A stretch of 15,336 nt of DNA from Roseimaritima sp. (GCA_007124075.1 SLFV01000287.1:1-15336), one strand, 5' to 3'; positions 7,611 to 14,623 are shown, counted from the stretch's first letter. Notes: a model not told the origin generated them from the letters alone. Numbers and translations: made by a program.

Positions 7611-9050
7611 TTAACGATCACCTCCCGGGGGGGGCGTGCGATACAGTGGGCTGATATCCGTTGGCACTCGAGGCCGCCGGCCGCCCTCCATTTCCGGTTT
7701 GAAGTCGCTGCCTCGGGCTGCCGCCCCCAACGGGGTCGTTTTCATGTCGCTGATCACTTGAATGTAGTTCATCAGCTTCCAGGCCGGGATCACCGTGACC
7801 CCCATTTCCGCAGCTTTGACTTTGAAGTCTCCCAGTTCCTTTATCTTTCGCTGCACGGCGGGGCTTTCTGGATCGCCCCCCAATTCCATCGGATCCCCCA
7901 CCACCAAGAACCGCACTTCGGGATCCAGTTCCTCGACGACTTTACCACCCGCGGCCAAAATCATGCCGCGAATCATTTCCGTGTCGCTCCGTCCATCGTT
8001 ATCCAAGTCGATTTCGCCAGCCAAAGCAATCTTGACCGTGCGTCCTGGGGCCCAAAACGGTGAATAGATCTTGTCTCCTGCCACGATCGGATCGCTCAAC
8101 GGCGGAGCCTCCACCACACGGCAGATTGAAAGGTGATCACGGCGGACTTGAATCACCTCCACTTTCGCTTTGGGTTTTGAATCGGTGACCCGCGTTGCAT
8201 CGGCATCAATGACGCTGAAGACAACCGACGGCCGCAGACCGTCGGCCGAACCAAGGTTCACCTGAACCAAATTACCGGAAACGTACGTCACCTCGCCCTG
8301 AGCGACCTCAAATTCAACCTGCTGCAACTCATTGATTCGACGACGCTGAAAATCGATCGTGGTTTTCAGGTCGCTCAGTTCCTTGGCTTTCGCAGCCAAT
8401 TGTCGCTGCGTTTCGGTACGCAGGTTCTGCATGTCACGCTGGCTGTTGGTCAAAGTGTCGGCAATTTCCGCGTTGGTCCTTTTCATCGCTTCGCGTGACT
8501 CCTCAAATTCAGTCGTCCGCTGGGCAAGCGTCGTTTCCATCTGCTTCAATGCTTGCTTCGCATCCGTAGTCGCTTGTTCGGCGATCATTACATCGGACTT
8601 CGCCTGTTCCTCCACGCGAGTCAGCTCATCGCTCCGCTGCGTGGTTTGCACATTGCGGTCCCGCAGCGAATTGACCAGGAACTCCGGAATAGCCGGATAG
8701 TTGCGGTTAGCGGGATCGATCGCTTGTCCCATTTGCGACACATCCTGCACGAAACGTTGGGCAATGGAATCGATGTCAGGATCGCCAGAATCGGAAGTCG
8801 CCAACCCCTGGAACTCCGCATCCGACATGACCCCCACGCCCAGCATTTTTTTCAGGGTTTCCAGTTGCCCCGACAGGCTGGCGATCGACTGATTGGCATT
8901 GGCTAATTGGGTCGACTTTGATTTCTCCGAACTTGATTGCTCGTCCCCCCATCGGTACAGGAAATAGTTCAGTGCGAGCGATAAAACCAGCAGGATTAAC
9001 GCGGCGATCAAACTGCCACGAATCACCGAGTCGTCACGTGCGACAGCCAT
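7611..9050 (-). CDS. Membrane-anchored coiled-coil protein with a C-terminal BRCT-like domain (unrecognised family)
   Basis: The product of 479 residues is not one I recognise. Order of parts: a short N-terminus (MAVARDDSVIRG); one hydrophobic segment at about 12-33, a signal anchor; an alpha-helical region rich in Gln, Glu, Lys and Ala with coiled-coil character at about 36-70 and 137-250; and a beta-rich segment at about 252-330 (GEVTYVSGNLVQVNLGSADG), resembling the small barrel seen at the end of FlgT-like proteins. At about 338-432 the pattern fits BRCT: KIALAGEID, then ILAAGGKVVEEL, VRFLVVGD, KAAEMGVTVIPAW. A DLDNDGRSD motif (348-356) would suit calcium binding. The tail is Pro/Arg-rich. 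ATG 9050 is preferred to TTG 9086, because that one adds 12 odd residues before the anchor. The protein probably faces the periplasm, although the charges flanking the anchor are ambiguous. It is divergent from the pseudopilin operon and convergent with leuS. The existence of the gene is well supported; its function is not. Confidence 0.8.
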   Translation of the reverse strand: MAVARDDSVIRGSLIAALILLVLSLALNYFLYRWGDEQSSSEKSKSTQLANANQSIASLSGQLETLKKMLGVGVMSDAEFQGLATSDSGDPDIDSIAQRFVQDVSQMGQAIDPANRNYPAIPEFLVNSLRDRNVQTTQRSDELTRVEEQAKSDVMIAEQATTDAKQALKQMETTLAQRTTEFEESREAMKRTNAEIADTLTNSQRDMQNLRTETQRQLAAKAKELSDLKTTIDFQRRRINELQQVEFEVAQGEVTYVSGNLVQVNLGSADGLRPSVVFSVIDADATRVTDSKPKAKVEVIQVRRDHLSICRVVEAPPLSDPIVAGDKIYSPFWAPGRTVKIALAGEIDLDNDGRSDTEMIRGMILAAGGKVVEELDPEVRFLVVGDPMELGGDPESPAVQRKIKELGDFKVKAAEMGVTVIPAWKLMNYIQVISDMKTTPLGAAARGSDFKPEMEGGRRPRVPTDISPLYRTPPPGGDR

Positions 9051-9306
9051 TGTCAAACTCTCAAATAGTAACGGCCATGAGATCAACTCTGGCCGAGCGG
9101 ATAAGTGCCTAATAGAGTAAGTTTAGCTGCCGAACGACGGAAAGCCAACAAATCGAGCAGAAAATCGGCCGGGCTGACGGGGGAGCGTACCATGCGTGCG
9201 AAGTGGTCCCCAATGTTGTCCAAATTAACCCGCTGTCGCTGACTGCTTTACATTTTAGCGAAACTTTACGACCCTTCATCCGTTTCAAAGAAGGTGGGTT
9301 GCTGTT

Positions 9307-9468
9307 ATGATCAGCGGTCCAGCCTTTATCATTCCCACCGGCAATCGCGAAATTATCGCACCAACAGGCACAACAGGTACGCTCAACGGGGTGATGTGCC
9401 CTGGCAAGTACCTTGCCGCCAAGCCTTCTCGGCGCGGTTCATCGCTCGAAACAAAGGAGATAACCTAA
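9307..9468 (+). CDS. Possible small ORF of 53 codons directly before gspG
   Basis: ATG 9307 opens a frame that ends with TAA at 9466-9468, one base before the gspG ATG at 9470. A purine stretch AAGAAGGTGGG stands about 6-16 bases before the ATG. The predicted peptide (MISGPAFIIPTGNREIIAPT... ending SSLETKEIT) is neither hydrophobic enough for a membrane segment nor like a protein I know. The gspG ribosome binding site lies inside its last codons, so translation could be coupled. A 53-codon open frame can arise by chance at this GC content, so this is only a candidate. Confidence 0.2.
   Translation: MISGPAFIIPTGNREIIAPTGTTGTLNGVMCPGKYLAAKPSRRGSSLETKEIT
9453..9459 (+). promoter_or_regulatory. 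Ribosome binding site of gspG
   Basis: AAAGGAG ends ten bases before the ATG at 9470. It is the strongest Shine-Dalgarno sequence of the operon, which fits the high amount of GspG expected for the major pseudopilin. Confidence 0.6.
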
Positions 9469-9469
9469 T

Positions 9470-9889
9470 ATGATCCCAGCAAAAACCTCACCACGCAACC
9501 GAATCCGTCGCGGCTTTACGCTGCTAGAATTGCTACTTGTCCTTGCCATTTTGGTGGTCTTAGGCGGATTTGTTTTGGTGAACTTTGTCAACGTTGGTGA
9601 AGGTGCCAACGAAGACATTACCACCGCTCAACTGAATGCTTTGAAAAACCAGATTCAGATGTACAAGATCAACAATAAGGAATGGCCAGAAAATTTGGAG
9701 CAATTGCGTGATGGACCGTCCGATCCTGCAAAGAAGGCGCGTTTTCGACCGCTAATCAATGAAATCCCAGCGGATGCCTGGGGTAAACCGCTTTCGTTCA
9801 AAATGGAAGGCAACGGTTTTGAGTTGCGATCAGCTGGAAGCGATGGCCAAATGAACACCGACGACGATATTGTCGTCAAAGGTCCGTAG
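9470..9889 (+). CDS. gspG: Type II secretion system major pseudopilin GspG
   Basis: The 139-residue protein is the major subunit of the periplasmic pseudopilus that drives type II secretion. A basic leader ends in RIRRG (residues 11-15); the prepilin peptidase would cut between Gly15 and Phe16. The N-methylation motif FTLLELLLVLAIL follows, with the conserved Glu at mature position 5 (Glu20). The hydrophobic helix runs to about residue 39. The globular part has the GspG hallmarks: YKINNKEWPENLEQL, IPADAWGKPL, and the C-terminal GSDGQMNTDDDI loop (123-134), whose counterpart binds calcium in characterised GspG proteins. The length is standard for the family. It is the first gene of the G-H-I-J-K operon and has the best ribosome binding site. 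A 75-base gap, without a clear hairpin, separates it from gspH and could allow separate control of the minor pseudopilins. Confidence 0.96.
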   Translation: MIPAKTSPRNRIRRGFTLLELLLVLAILVVLGGFVLVNFVNVGEGANEDITTAQLNALKNQIQMYKINNKEWPENLEQLRDGPSDPAKKARFRPLINEIPADAWGKPLSFKMEGNGFELRSAGSDGQMNTDDDIVVKGP

Positions 9890-9964
9890 CGATTGCATCA
9901 GCCGACGTAACTTCTTAGGCTGGGGACGCCTCCCGACAGAAACCATTGTCGTTGGGGATATTTT

Positions 9965-10603
9965 GTGCAAACCTTATCTGGGCGACACTATCACTTTCGG
10001 CAGGCCACGGGCCTGACCTTGCTGGAGGTCCTGTTGACGCTGGCGATTTTGATCGCCGTCGCTGCGTTCGCGGTCCCGGTGCTAGATGGTGTCTTGACGC
10101 AGCGACGACTAGAACGCGCAGCGGAGCAAGTACGGTTGCTAATGCTGCAGACGCGACTGGAGGCGATGCGAACCGGGCGTGTTCAAGTCATGCATTGTCC
10201 GCCGGAAACCAATCAGGTCAGCGTTACGCCACTGACCAGCCTGTCCGACCTGACAGAAGCGGCCGACCAGATTGGTGCGGGCGGCAGTTTGTTGATGGGG
10301 GCTCAAACTACGGTTCCTCAAATGCTGCCGATGCAAACCGAAGTAGTTTCTAAAACGTCCGAATTAGCCGAAGGGGTCAAGTTTGCTAGCACCCGCGTGG
10401 AGACGTCAATTCGATCCATGATCACGTCCAGTCAGACGGGCCTACAGGGTGTTGAACAACAGCAAAGTAGTCCCATTTTTTTCTACCCCGATGGGACGAG
10501 CAGCAGCGCAATTGTGACCGTGGAACAGGAAGGTGGGGGGCAGTTGTTAATCGTGCTGCGAGGGCTAACGGGTGAAGCACGCGTCCAGGATGCACTCTTG
10601 TGA
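9965..10603 (+). CDS. gspH: Type II secretion system minor pseudopilin GspH
   Basis: The 212-residue product has a class III prepilin leader ending at Gly16 (FRQATG) followed by LTLLEVLLTLAILIAVAAF, with Glu at mature position 5 (Glu21). Leucine rather than phenylalanine at mature position 1 is less common but seen in pseudopilins. The stretch after the helix, PVLDGVLTQRRLERAAEQVR..LQTRLEAMRTGRVQV, is the characteristic GspH/FimT pattern. The C-terminal half (ending LRGLTGEARVQDALL) has strand-like segments such as SPIFFYPDGTSSSAIVTVE. The start is a GTG at 9965 with a weak GGGGA upstream. The stop TGA overlaps the GTG start of gspI by four bases. In T2SS models GspH connects the pseudopilus shaft to the I-J-K tip. 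The family call is firm; H as opposed to another FimT-like pseudopilin rests on the operon order. Confidence 0.88.
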   Translation: MQTLSGRHYHFRQATGLTLLEVLLTLAILIAVAAFAVPVLDGVLTQRRLERAAEQVRLLMLQTRLEAMRTGRVQVMHCPPETNQVSVTPLTSLSDLTEAADQIGAGGSLLMGAQTTVPQMLPMQTEVVSKTSELAEGVKFASTRVETSIRSMITSSQTGLQGVEQQQSSPIFFYPDGTSSSAIVTVEQEGGGQLLIVLRGLTGEARVQDALL

Positions 10604-11082
10604 ACAGGCAAGCTGCTTTCTCATTATTGGAGGTCATCCTGGCCCTTGCGATTTTGGGGGCGACCTTGGCAGTGCTGTCGTCGATTGCCTTAACCGGGAC
10701 CGACGCCGCTGCAGAGGCAGCTGACTTGGCTGCGGCACGCCTGCTGTGTGAATCGAAAATGGCGGAACAGCTACTGAACCCTGAAATTCCCCCGGTTCCG
10801 ATGCCGCCGACCCCGGTAGGCGAGTTAGATAACCCCGATTCCGCAAGCTTTAGCCGTTTTTTGTATTCGGTACAGATCCTGCCCGCGGCCATGCAGGGGT
10901 TGCTGGCTGTCACCGTCACCGTGAATACAGAAGAGTTAGATTCGGTTGGCAATCCTCGCGTCAGCTTCTCTCTGGTTCGTTGGATGATCGATCCGAATCT
11001 CGGTTTGGCTCAAGCCGAACGCGAAGAGGCCGCCAGTCTGGAAATGATGTCTGAATTTGAAATGGAGACGACCACGCCATGA
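10600..11082 (+). CDS. gspI: Type II secretion system minor pseudopilin GspI
   Basis: The 160-residue product starts at GTG 10600, overlapping the gspH stop by four bases, and its own TGA overlaps the gspJ ATG by four bases. A very short leader (MNRQAA) precedes FSLLEVILALAILGATLAVLSS, with Glu at mature position 5 (Glu11). The residue before the cleavage site is Ala6 instead of the usual Gly. AARLLCESKMAEQLLNPE is the signature region of GspI (compare 'A..LA..K..E.l'). The C-terminal tail, from about residue 130, is long and acidic (QAEREEAASLEMMSEFEMETTTP). GspI forms the tip complex of the pseudopilus together with GspJ and GspK. The order H-I-J-K and the signature make the assignment secure. 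Confidence 0.9.
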   Translation: MNRQAAFSLLEVILALAILGATLAVLSSIALTGTDAAAEAADLAAARLLCESKMAEQLLNPEIPPVPMPPTPVGELDNPDSASFSRFLYSVQILPAAMQGLLAVTVTVNTEELDSVGNPRVSFSLVRWMIDPNLGLAQAEREEAASLEMMSEFEMETTTP

Positions 11083-12077
11083 CTTTCCCTGCCTGCAACC
11101 GGTGGCAACTGCAGACGCTTCGCAGTGGATTCACCCTGATTGAGCTGATCCTGGCACTTGCATTAGCGTCCGTGTTAACCGTGATTATCGGCACCGCATT
11201 AAGCTTCTACGTCGGCGACATGGACACGCGTGATTCGGAAATTCAGCGTGTTCAGTTGGCAACCGCCGTGATGCGGATGATTAGCGAGGATTTGCGGGCG
11301 ACGCTGTCGATTCAGCCCTTTGATGACTCGGTGCTGCGACAATTCCTAGCTACCTCGGGGATGGAAGCGATCGCGGCGGGAACTGCCGCTCCCAGTTCGA
11401 TGCTGTTCGACGATTCAGATCCCTTGGACACGGATGGATCGATACAAGATTTGGCGTTGGGAAACATGTTCCTACAAAGTCCCGGTCTGATCGGAAATCA
11501 ATCACAGATCATGATTGATGTCAGCCGCGTACCGCGACTGGAGGAATATCAGTGGGTGCTGGGCGATTCGGCGGCGGGGATGAGTGATCTACCCAGCGAT
11601 ATCAAGACAGTCTCTTATTTTGTGCAAGCTCCCGGAACGCTGGGGGTCAGTGATCCATTGCAAACGATCTCGCCGACCACCGCTGTCAGCGGCTCCAGCG
11701 GGGGATTGATCCGGAGACAGTTGGATCGACAGATCACTAAGTATGCGCTGGAAATGGGAAACCTAACCGGGCTGAATATCACCGGAGACCTGTTGGCCCC
11801 CGAGGTATTAGCGCTCGAGTTCGGTTATTGGGACGGATTTCTCTGGCAGCCCGAATGGAATAGTGACTTTCGTCGTGCGTTGCCCGTGGCGGTGCAAGTT
11901 CGGCTGACGATCGGTCCACCAGGAACCGATCCCAGCAGTTTGAATTCGGAAGCGATCGACGCAACCAGTTCCGAAATCCGGACATTCCAACAAATCGTCC
12001 GTCTGCCGATGGGACGGATTGTTGATCCTAGCGAAATGCTGCAATTGGATGACGGAATGTCAAACCTGGGGTTTTAA
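11079..12077 (+). CDS. gspJ: Type II secretion system minor pseudopilin GspJ
   Basis: The 332-residue product is well above the roughly 200 residues usual for GspJ. The leader ends LQTLRSG (Gly17), cut before FTLIELILALALASVLTVIIG, with Glu at mature position 5 (Glu22). The region after the helix (DSEIQRVQLATAVMRMISEDLRA) fits the GspJ pattern of a long helix with conserved Asp/Arg. The extra length is spread over the globular domain, including Ser/Pro/Gly-rich linkers such as VSGSSGG. A strand pair near the end (LALEFGYWDGFLWQPEWNSD, then LPVAVQVRLTIG) matches the conserved GspJ core 'l.f.Yld..W...W....LP.av.v'. The ATG overlaps the gspI stop. A 5-base gap leads to gspK. With GspI and GspK it forms the pseudopilus tip. 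Confidence 0.92.
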   Translation: MTFPACNRWQLQTLRSGFTLIELILALALASVLTVIIGTALSFYVGDMDTRDSEIQRVQLATAVMRMISEDLRATLSIQPFDDSVLRQFLATSGMEAIAAGTAAPSSMLFDDSDPLDTDGSIQDLALGNMFLQSPGLIGNQSQIMIDVSRVPRLEEYQWVLGDSAAGMSDLPSDIKTVSYFVQAPGTLGVSDPLQTISPTTAVSGSSGGLIRRQLDRQITKYALEMGNLTGLNITGDLLAPEVLALEFGYWDGFLWQPEWNSDFRRALPVAVQVRLTIGPPGTDPSSLNSEAIDATSSEIRTFQQIVRLPMGRIVDPSEMLQLDDGMSNLGF

Positions 12078-12082
12078 TTCGA

Positions 12083-13864
12083 ATGTTGCAATTACAGCGG
12101 AGCCTTCCGTCTGTCAGGTCAGCGACGCGGTTTCCGCGGCGCGGAGTCCGCAGGCGCGGAGTATTCTTGATTCTAGTGCTGGTCTTTATCGTGGTCGCCA
12201 CGATGGCAGTGTATAGCTTTACGGACTTGATGCTGGCCTACGACGAATCGGTGCACCTAACCGCCAATCGCACGCAGTGTGTCTTGGCGGTGGAATCTGG
12301 GGCCGAAGCAACTCGCCTGATTCTTGCTCAGCCACCGGCAAGCCGTGAGGAAATGGGGGGAGTCTTTGACAATCCCCAAATCTTTCGCGGTATCAATGTT
12401 GTGCCCGGTATCGCGGCGGCGGATCGCGTGAACTACGCGATCTTGGCTCCCAACCTGGACGAACGCGGTCAATATGCTGGCATTCGTTTTGGTCTGCAAA
12501 ACGAATCGGCAAAATTAAATGTCAACGCGCTGCCCGCGTTGGAACTGAGCACCGGTTCGATCTCCCCGATGCTGGCTGCGATCGATACGCTAAGCCCTGA
12601 CTTTGACAGCGATAATTTGGCGGTGTCGCTGCTGATGGGGCTGCCGGGAATGACGATCGATGTCGCTGAAGCGATTTTGGATTGGTTGGATGAAGACGAC
12701 GATCCCCGGCCCAACGGGTGCGAGGCCGATTATTACATGACGTTACCGACGCCCTATACTCCCAAGAATGGGCCGATTGACAGCATCGAGGAGTTACTGT
12801 TGGTTCGAGGGGTTACACCGGAGCTGCTGTTCGGGGTTGATTCCAATCGTAACGGACTGGTTGACGCAGCCGAGCAACAGTTGGGTGACGTTGATCCTTT
12901 TGGCCCACTAGCTTTAGGGTGGGTTTCCTTCTTGACGGTTTACAGCATGGAGGCGAACAAGCGATCCGATGGCAGCCCGCGAATTAATGTGAACCAAGAC
13001 GATTTGGAGCAACTGTACGAACAACTGCTTGATGCGACCGGAAACGATGATTGGGCGTCGTTCATTGTTGCCTACCGGATTGCGGGGCAACCGGGCGCAA
13101 CGGTTGGCACCGCTGCGCTCTCGGGAGCCCTTGGGAATGCGGGAATCGACAACGTCCCTGAGACAGTTGGCGGGTTGGATGAAGAAGTGGGATTGTGGAC
13201 CGTCGACGGGTTGGACGAATTCGACCTTTCGGGAGGAGGTGGCACAAACATCACACAGATTTTAGACCTGATCAATGCGCGTGTGACGGTCGGCGAAGGG
13301 GGCCAGCAACAAAGATTGGCATCACCATTTTTCGACGACCCTGTCTCGATGGCGAATTACCTTCCCACCTTAATGGGGAACTTGACCACATCCAACTTCA
13401 CCACGATGCCAGGTCGGATTAACCTGAACCAATGCCCGGCCGACCTGCTGCGCGGGATCCCGCTGTTGGATCCTGACACGATTGAAGACATCATCGATGC
13501 GCGAGCCCAGAATAGCGACACCGAAAATCGACAGTTTGAAACTTGGCCGTTAGTGGAAGGCTTGGTCACAACCGACCAAATGCGTCTGCTGCTTCCCTTG
13601 CTAACCGCCGGTGGGGATGTGTACCGGGCGCAAATCGTCGGTTTTTATGAATCGGGTAATTTGTACTCTCGTGCAGAGGTGGTGATCGACGCAACGACAG
13701 TCAATCCGAAGATTACGTTCATGCGCGACCTGAGTCATCTGGGTCGAGGGTTTGACGTGGCAGTTTTGGGCATCTTCGCGGCCGATGTGATGGGGGCCGA
13801 CGCAAGCCCCGCCGGCAGCCCAGCTCCGGCGACCAGTCCGTCTCCTGCCCTTCCACCACAATGA
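12083..13864 (+). CDS. gspK: Type II secretion system minor pseudopilin GspK (enlarged)
   Basis: The 593-residue protein is nearly twice the length of E. coli GspK. A basic leader carries a duplicated RRG-V element (residues 19-27); cleavage is expected after Gly26, before VFLILVLVFIVVATMAVYSF. As usual in GspK, mature position 5 is not Glu (Leu31). The first T2SSK region has KLNVN (144-148), AILDWLDEDDDPRP and IDSIEELLLVRGVTPELLFG. After it comes an EF-hand-like loop (253-264, DSNRNG..D..E), then a second module opening with RINVN (300-304) and a third with RINLN (445-449) followed by a helix-hairpin-helix-like stretch. The last 20 residues are Pro/Ala/Ser-rich. GspK caps the pseudopilus tip. 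The ATG has no clear Shine-Dalgarno sequence and lies 5 bases after gspJ. It is the last gene of the operon; the convergent fur-like gene ends 21 bases further on. Confidence 0.95.
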   Translation: MLQLQRSLPSVRSATRFPRRGVRRRGVFLILVLVFIVVATMAVYSFTDLMLAYDESVHLTANRTQCVLAVESGAEATRLILAQPPASREEMGGVFDNPQIFRGINVVPGIAAADRVNYAILAPNLDERGQYAGIRFGLQNESAKLNVNALPALELSTGSISPMLAAIDTLSPDFDSDNLAVSLLMGLPGMTIDVAEAILDWLDEDDDPRPNGCEADYYMTLPTPYTPKNGPIDSIEELLLVRGVTPELLFGVDSNRNGLVDAAEQQLGDVDPFGPLALGWVSFLTVYSMEANKRSDGSPRINVNQDDLEQLYEQLLDATGNDDWASFIVAYRIAGQPGATVGTAALSGALGNAGIDNVPETVGGLDEEVGLWTVDGLDEFDLSGGGGTNITQILDLINARVTVGEGGQQQRLASPFFDDPVSMANYLPTLMGNLTTSNFTTMPGRINLNQCPADLLRGIPLLDPDTIEDIIDARAQNSDTENRQFETWPLVEGLVTTDQMRLLLPLLTAGGDVYRAQIVGFYESGNLYSRAEVVIDATTVNPKITFMRDLSHLGRGFDVAVLGIFAADVMGADASPAGSPAPATSPSPALPPQ

Positions 13865-13885
13865 CGCAGGTCGCGATCCGATCGG

Positions 13886-14449
13886 TTACACCAGGTCCTG
13901 TTTTCGTTTCTTGCGACGACGGCGACTACATGCTTGGCACACGCCATGAATGATCAGTCGGTGGTGATTGACGCGGAACCCATGGGCTGCAGCCACTTCA
14001 TCTCGCAGTTTCACCAGTTCATCGCTTTGGAATTCGAACAGTTTTTGGCACCGCGTGCAGTACAAGTGGTCATGCTGTGGGTAGCCGTAATCGTGTTCGT
14101 ACACCATTCGACCATCCAACTGAAAACTCTTCAGCAATCCTGCGTCGACAAACTCTTTCAGGGTCCGATACACCGTCGGACGACTGACGTAATTCTTGCT
14201 GCCCTTGCGGGGTAATTGTTCGATCAAACCGTCAGCGTCAAAATGTTCGTGTCGGCTGAAAACCTGTTCGACCAAAAATCGCCGCTGATCGGTATTTCGT
14301 AGGCCGCGACTCCGCAAGAATTCTTCAAACCGTTCCTGCGGCGACAGCGATACTTCGACAGGGGCAAGGGAAATCACGTCAGACACGCTGAAAACTGCTG
14401 GTTGAAAAGTCTTGGAACGAATGCAGGCGGCCGTGCCGCTGAATCCCAC
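13886..14449 (-). CDS. Fur-family transcriptional regulator
   Basis: The product is a metal-sensing repressor of the Fur/Zur/PerR family. Residue numbers count from GTG 14449 (187 residues). The winged-helix part (about 37-110) includes LRNTDQRRFLVEQVF and the recognition helix region YVSRPTVYRTLKEFVDAGLL. The dimerisation part has HDHLYCTRC (Cys131, Cys134) and GVCQAC (Cys171, Cys174), the four-cysteine structural zinc site, together with HEHF (67-70), Glu139 and His162/163 as candidate sensory-site ligands. The HDHLYC..C..LFEF pattern is closest to Fur, but iron, zinc or peroxide sensing cannot be told from sequence. The C-terminus is unusually basic (SRRRRKKRKQ). The start is uncertain: GTG 14449 has no ribosome binding site and adds about 35 non-conserved residues; GTG 14386 or GTG 14377 would give proteins of the usual length. 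It is convergent with gspK. Confidence 0.94.
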   Translation of the reverse strand: MGFSGTAACIRSKTFQPAVFSVSDVISLAPVEVSLSPQERFEEFLRSRGLRNTDQRRFLVEQVFSRHEHFDADGLIEQLPRKGSKNYVSRPTVYRTLKEFVDAGLLKSFQLDGRMVYEHDYGYPQHDHLYCTRCQKLFEFQSDELVKLRDEVAAAHGFRVNHHRLIIHGVCQACSRRRRKKRKQDLV

Positions 14450-14623
14450 TTAGGAATGATTTGGAAAAAACTTCGCCACGGATTTTTGTCCTCAACCGCA
14501 AAACAAACGCAGGAGCAGACGTCTAGCAGAGAGGGGCGTTCAAAAAGGCCGAAGTCACTTTCGATCCCTGTAGTATAGCAGCCCGACGATCCGATGCGAT
14601 TCCCCAGAAACCAGGTCTGATCA

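Larger units (their letters stand above)
9051..9469. other. Divergent intergenic region upstream of gspG
   Basis: About 420 bases separate the coiled-coil gene (minus) from gspG (plus) and must hold promoters for both. I found no convincing sigma70 pair: TTTACA occurs just after 9245 but has no good -10 at the right distance. A small perfect hairpin GGCAAG-TAC-CTTGCC is at 9403-9417, and a possible 53-codon ORF spans 9307-9468. The rest shows nothing I can name. Confidence 0.5.

Noticed and set aside
9051..9086. TTG start at 9086 for the coiled-coil protein
   Set aside because: It adds 12 residues before the anchor, with a rare start codon and no ribosome binding site; ATG 9050 is more likely.
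9403..9417. GGCAAG-TAC-CTTGCC hairpin as an attenuator before gspG
   Set aside because: A 6-base stem with a 3-base loop is too small to claim a function, and no T-run follows; it is only noted in the intergenic entry.
12138..12166. Direct repeat GGCGCGGAGT at the start of gspK as a mobile-element footprint
   Set aside because: It lies in frame in the leader and encodes the repeated RRGV element; nothing else suggests insertion.
13874..13884. CGATC-C-GATCG palindrome between gspK and the fur-like gene as a terminator
   Set aside because: With a 1-base loop it cannot form a useful hairpin; no terminator is called there.
14450..14623. tRNA or small RNA gene between the fur-like and permease genes
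   Set aside because: I could not fold a cloverleaf on either strand; only general AT-richer promoter-like sequence is seen.
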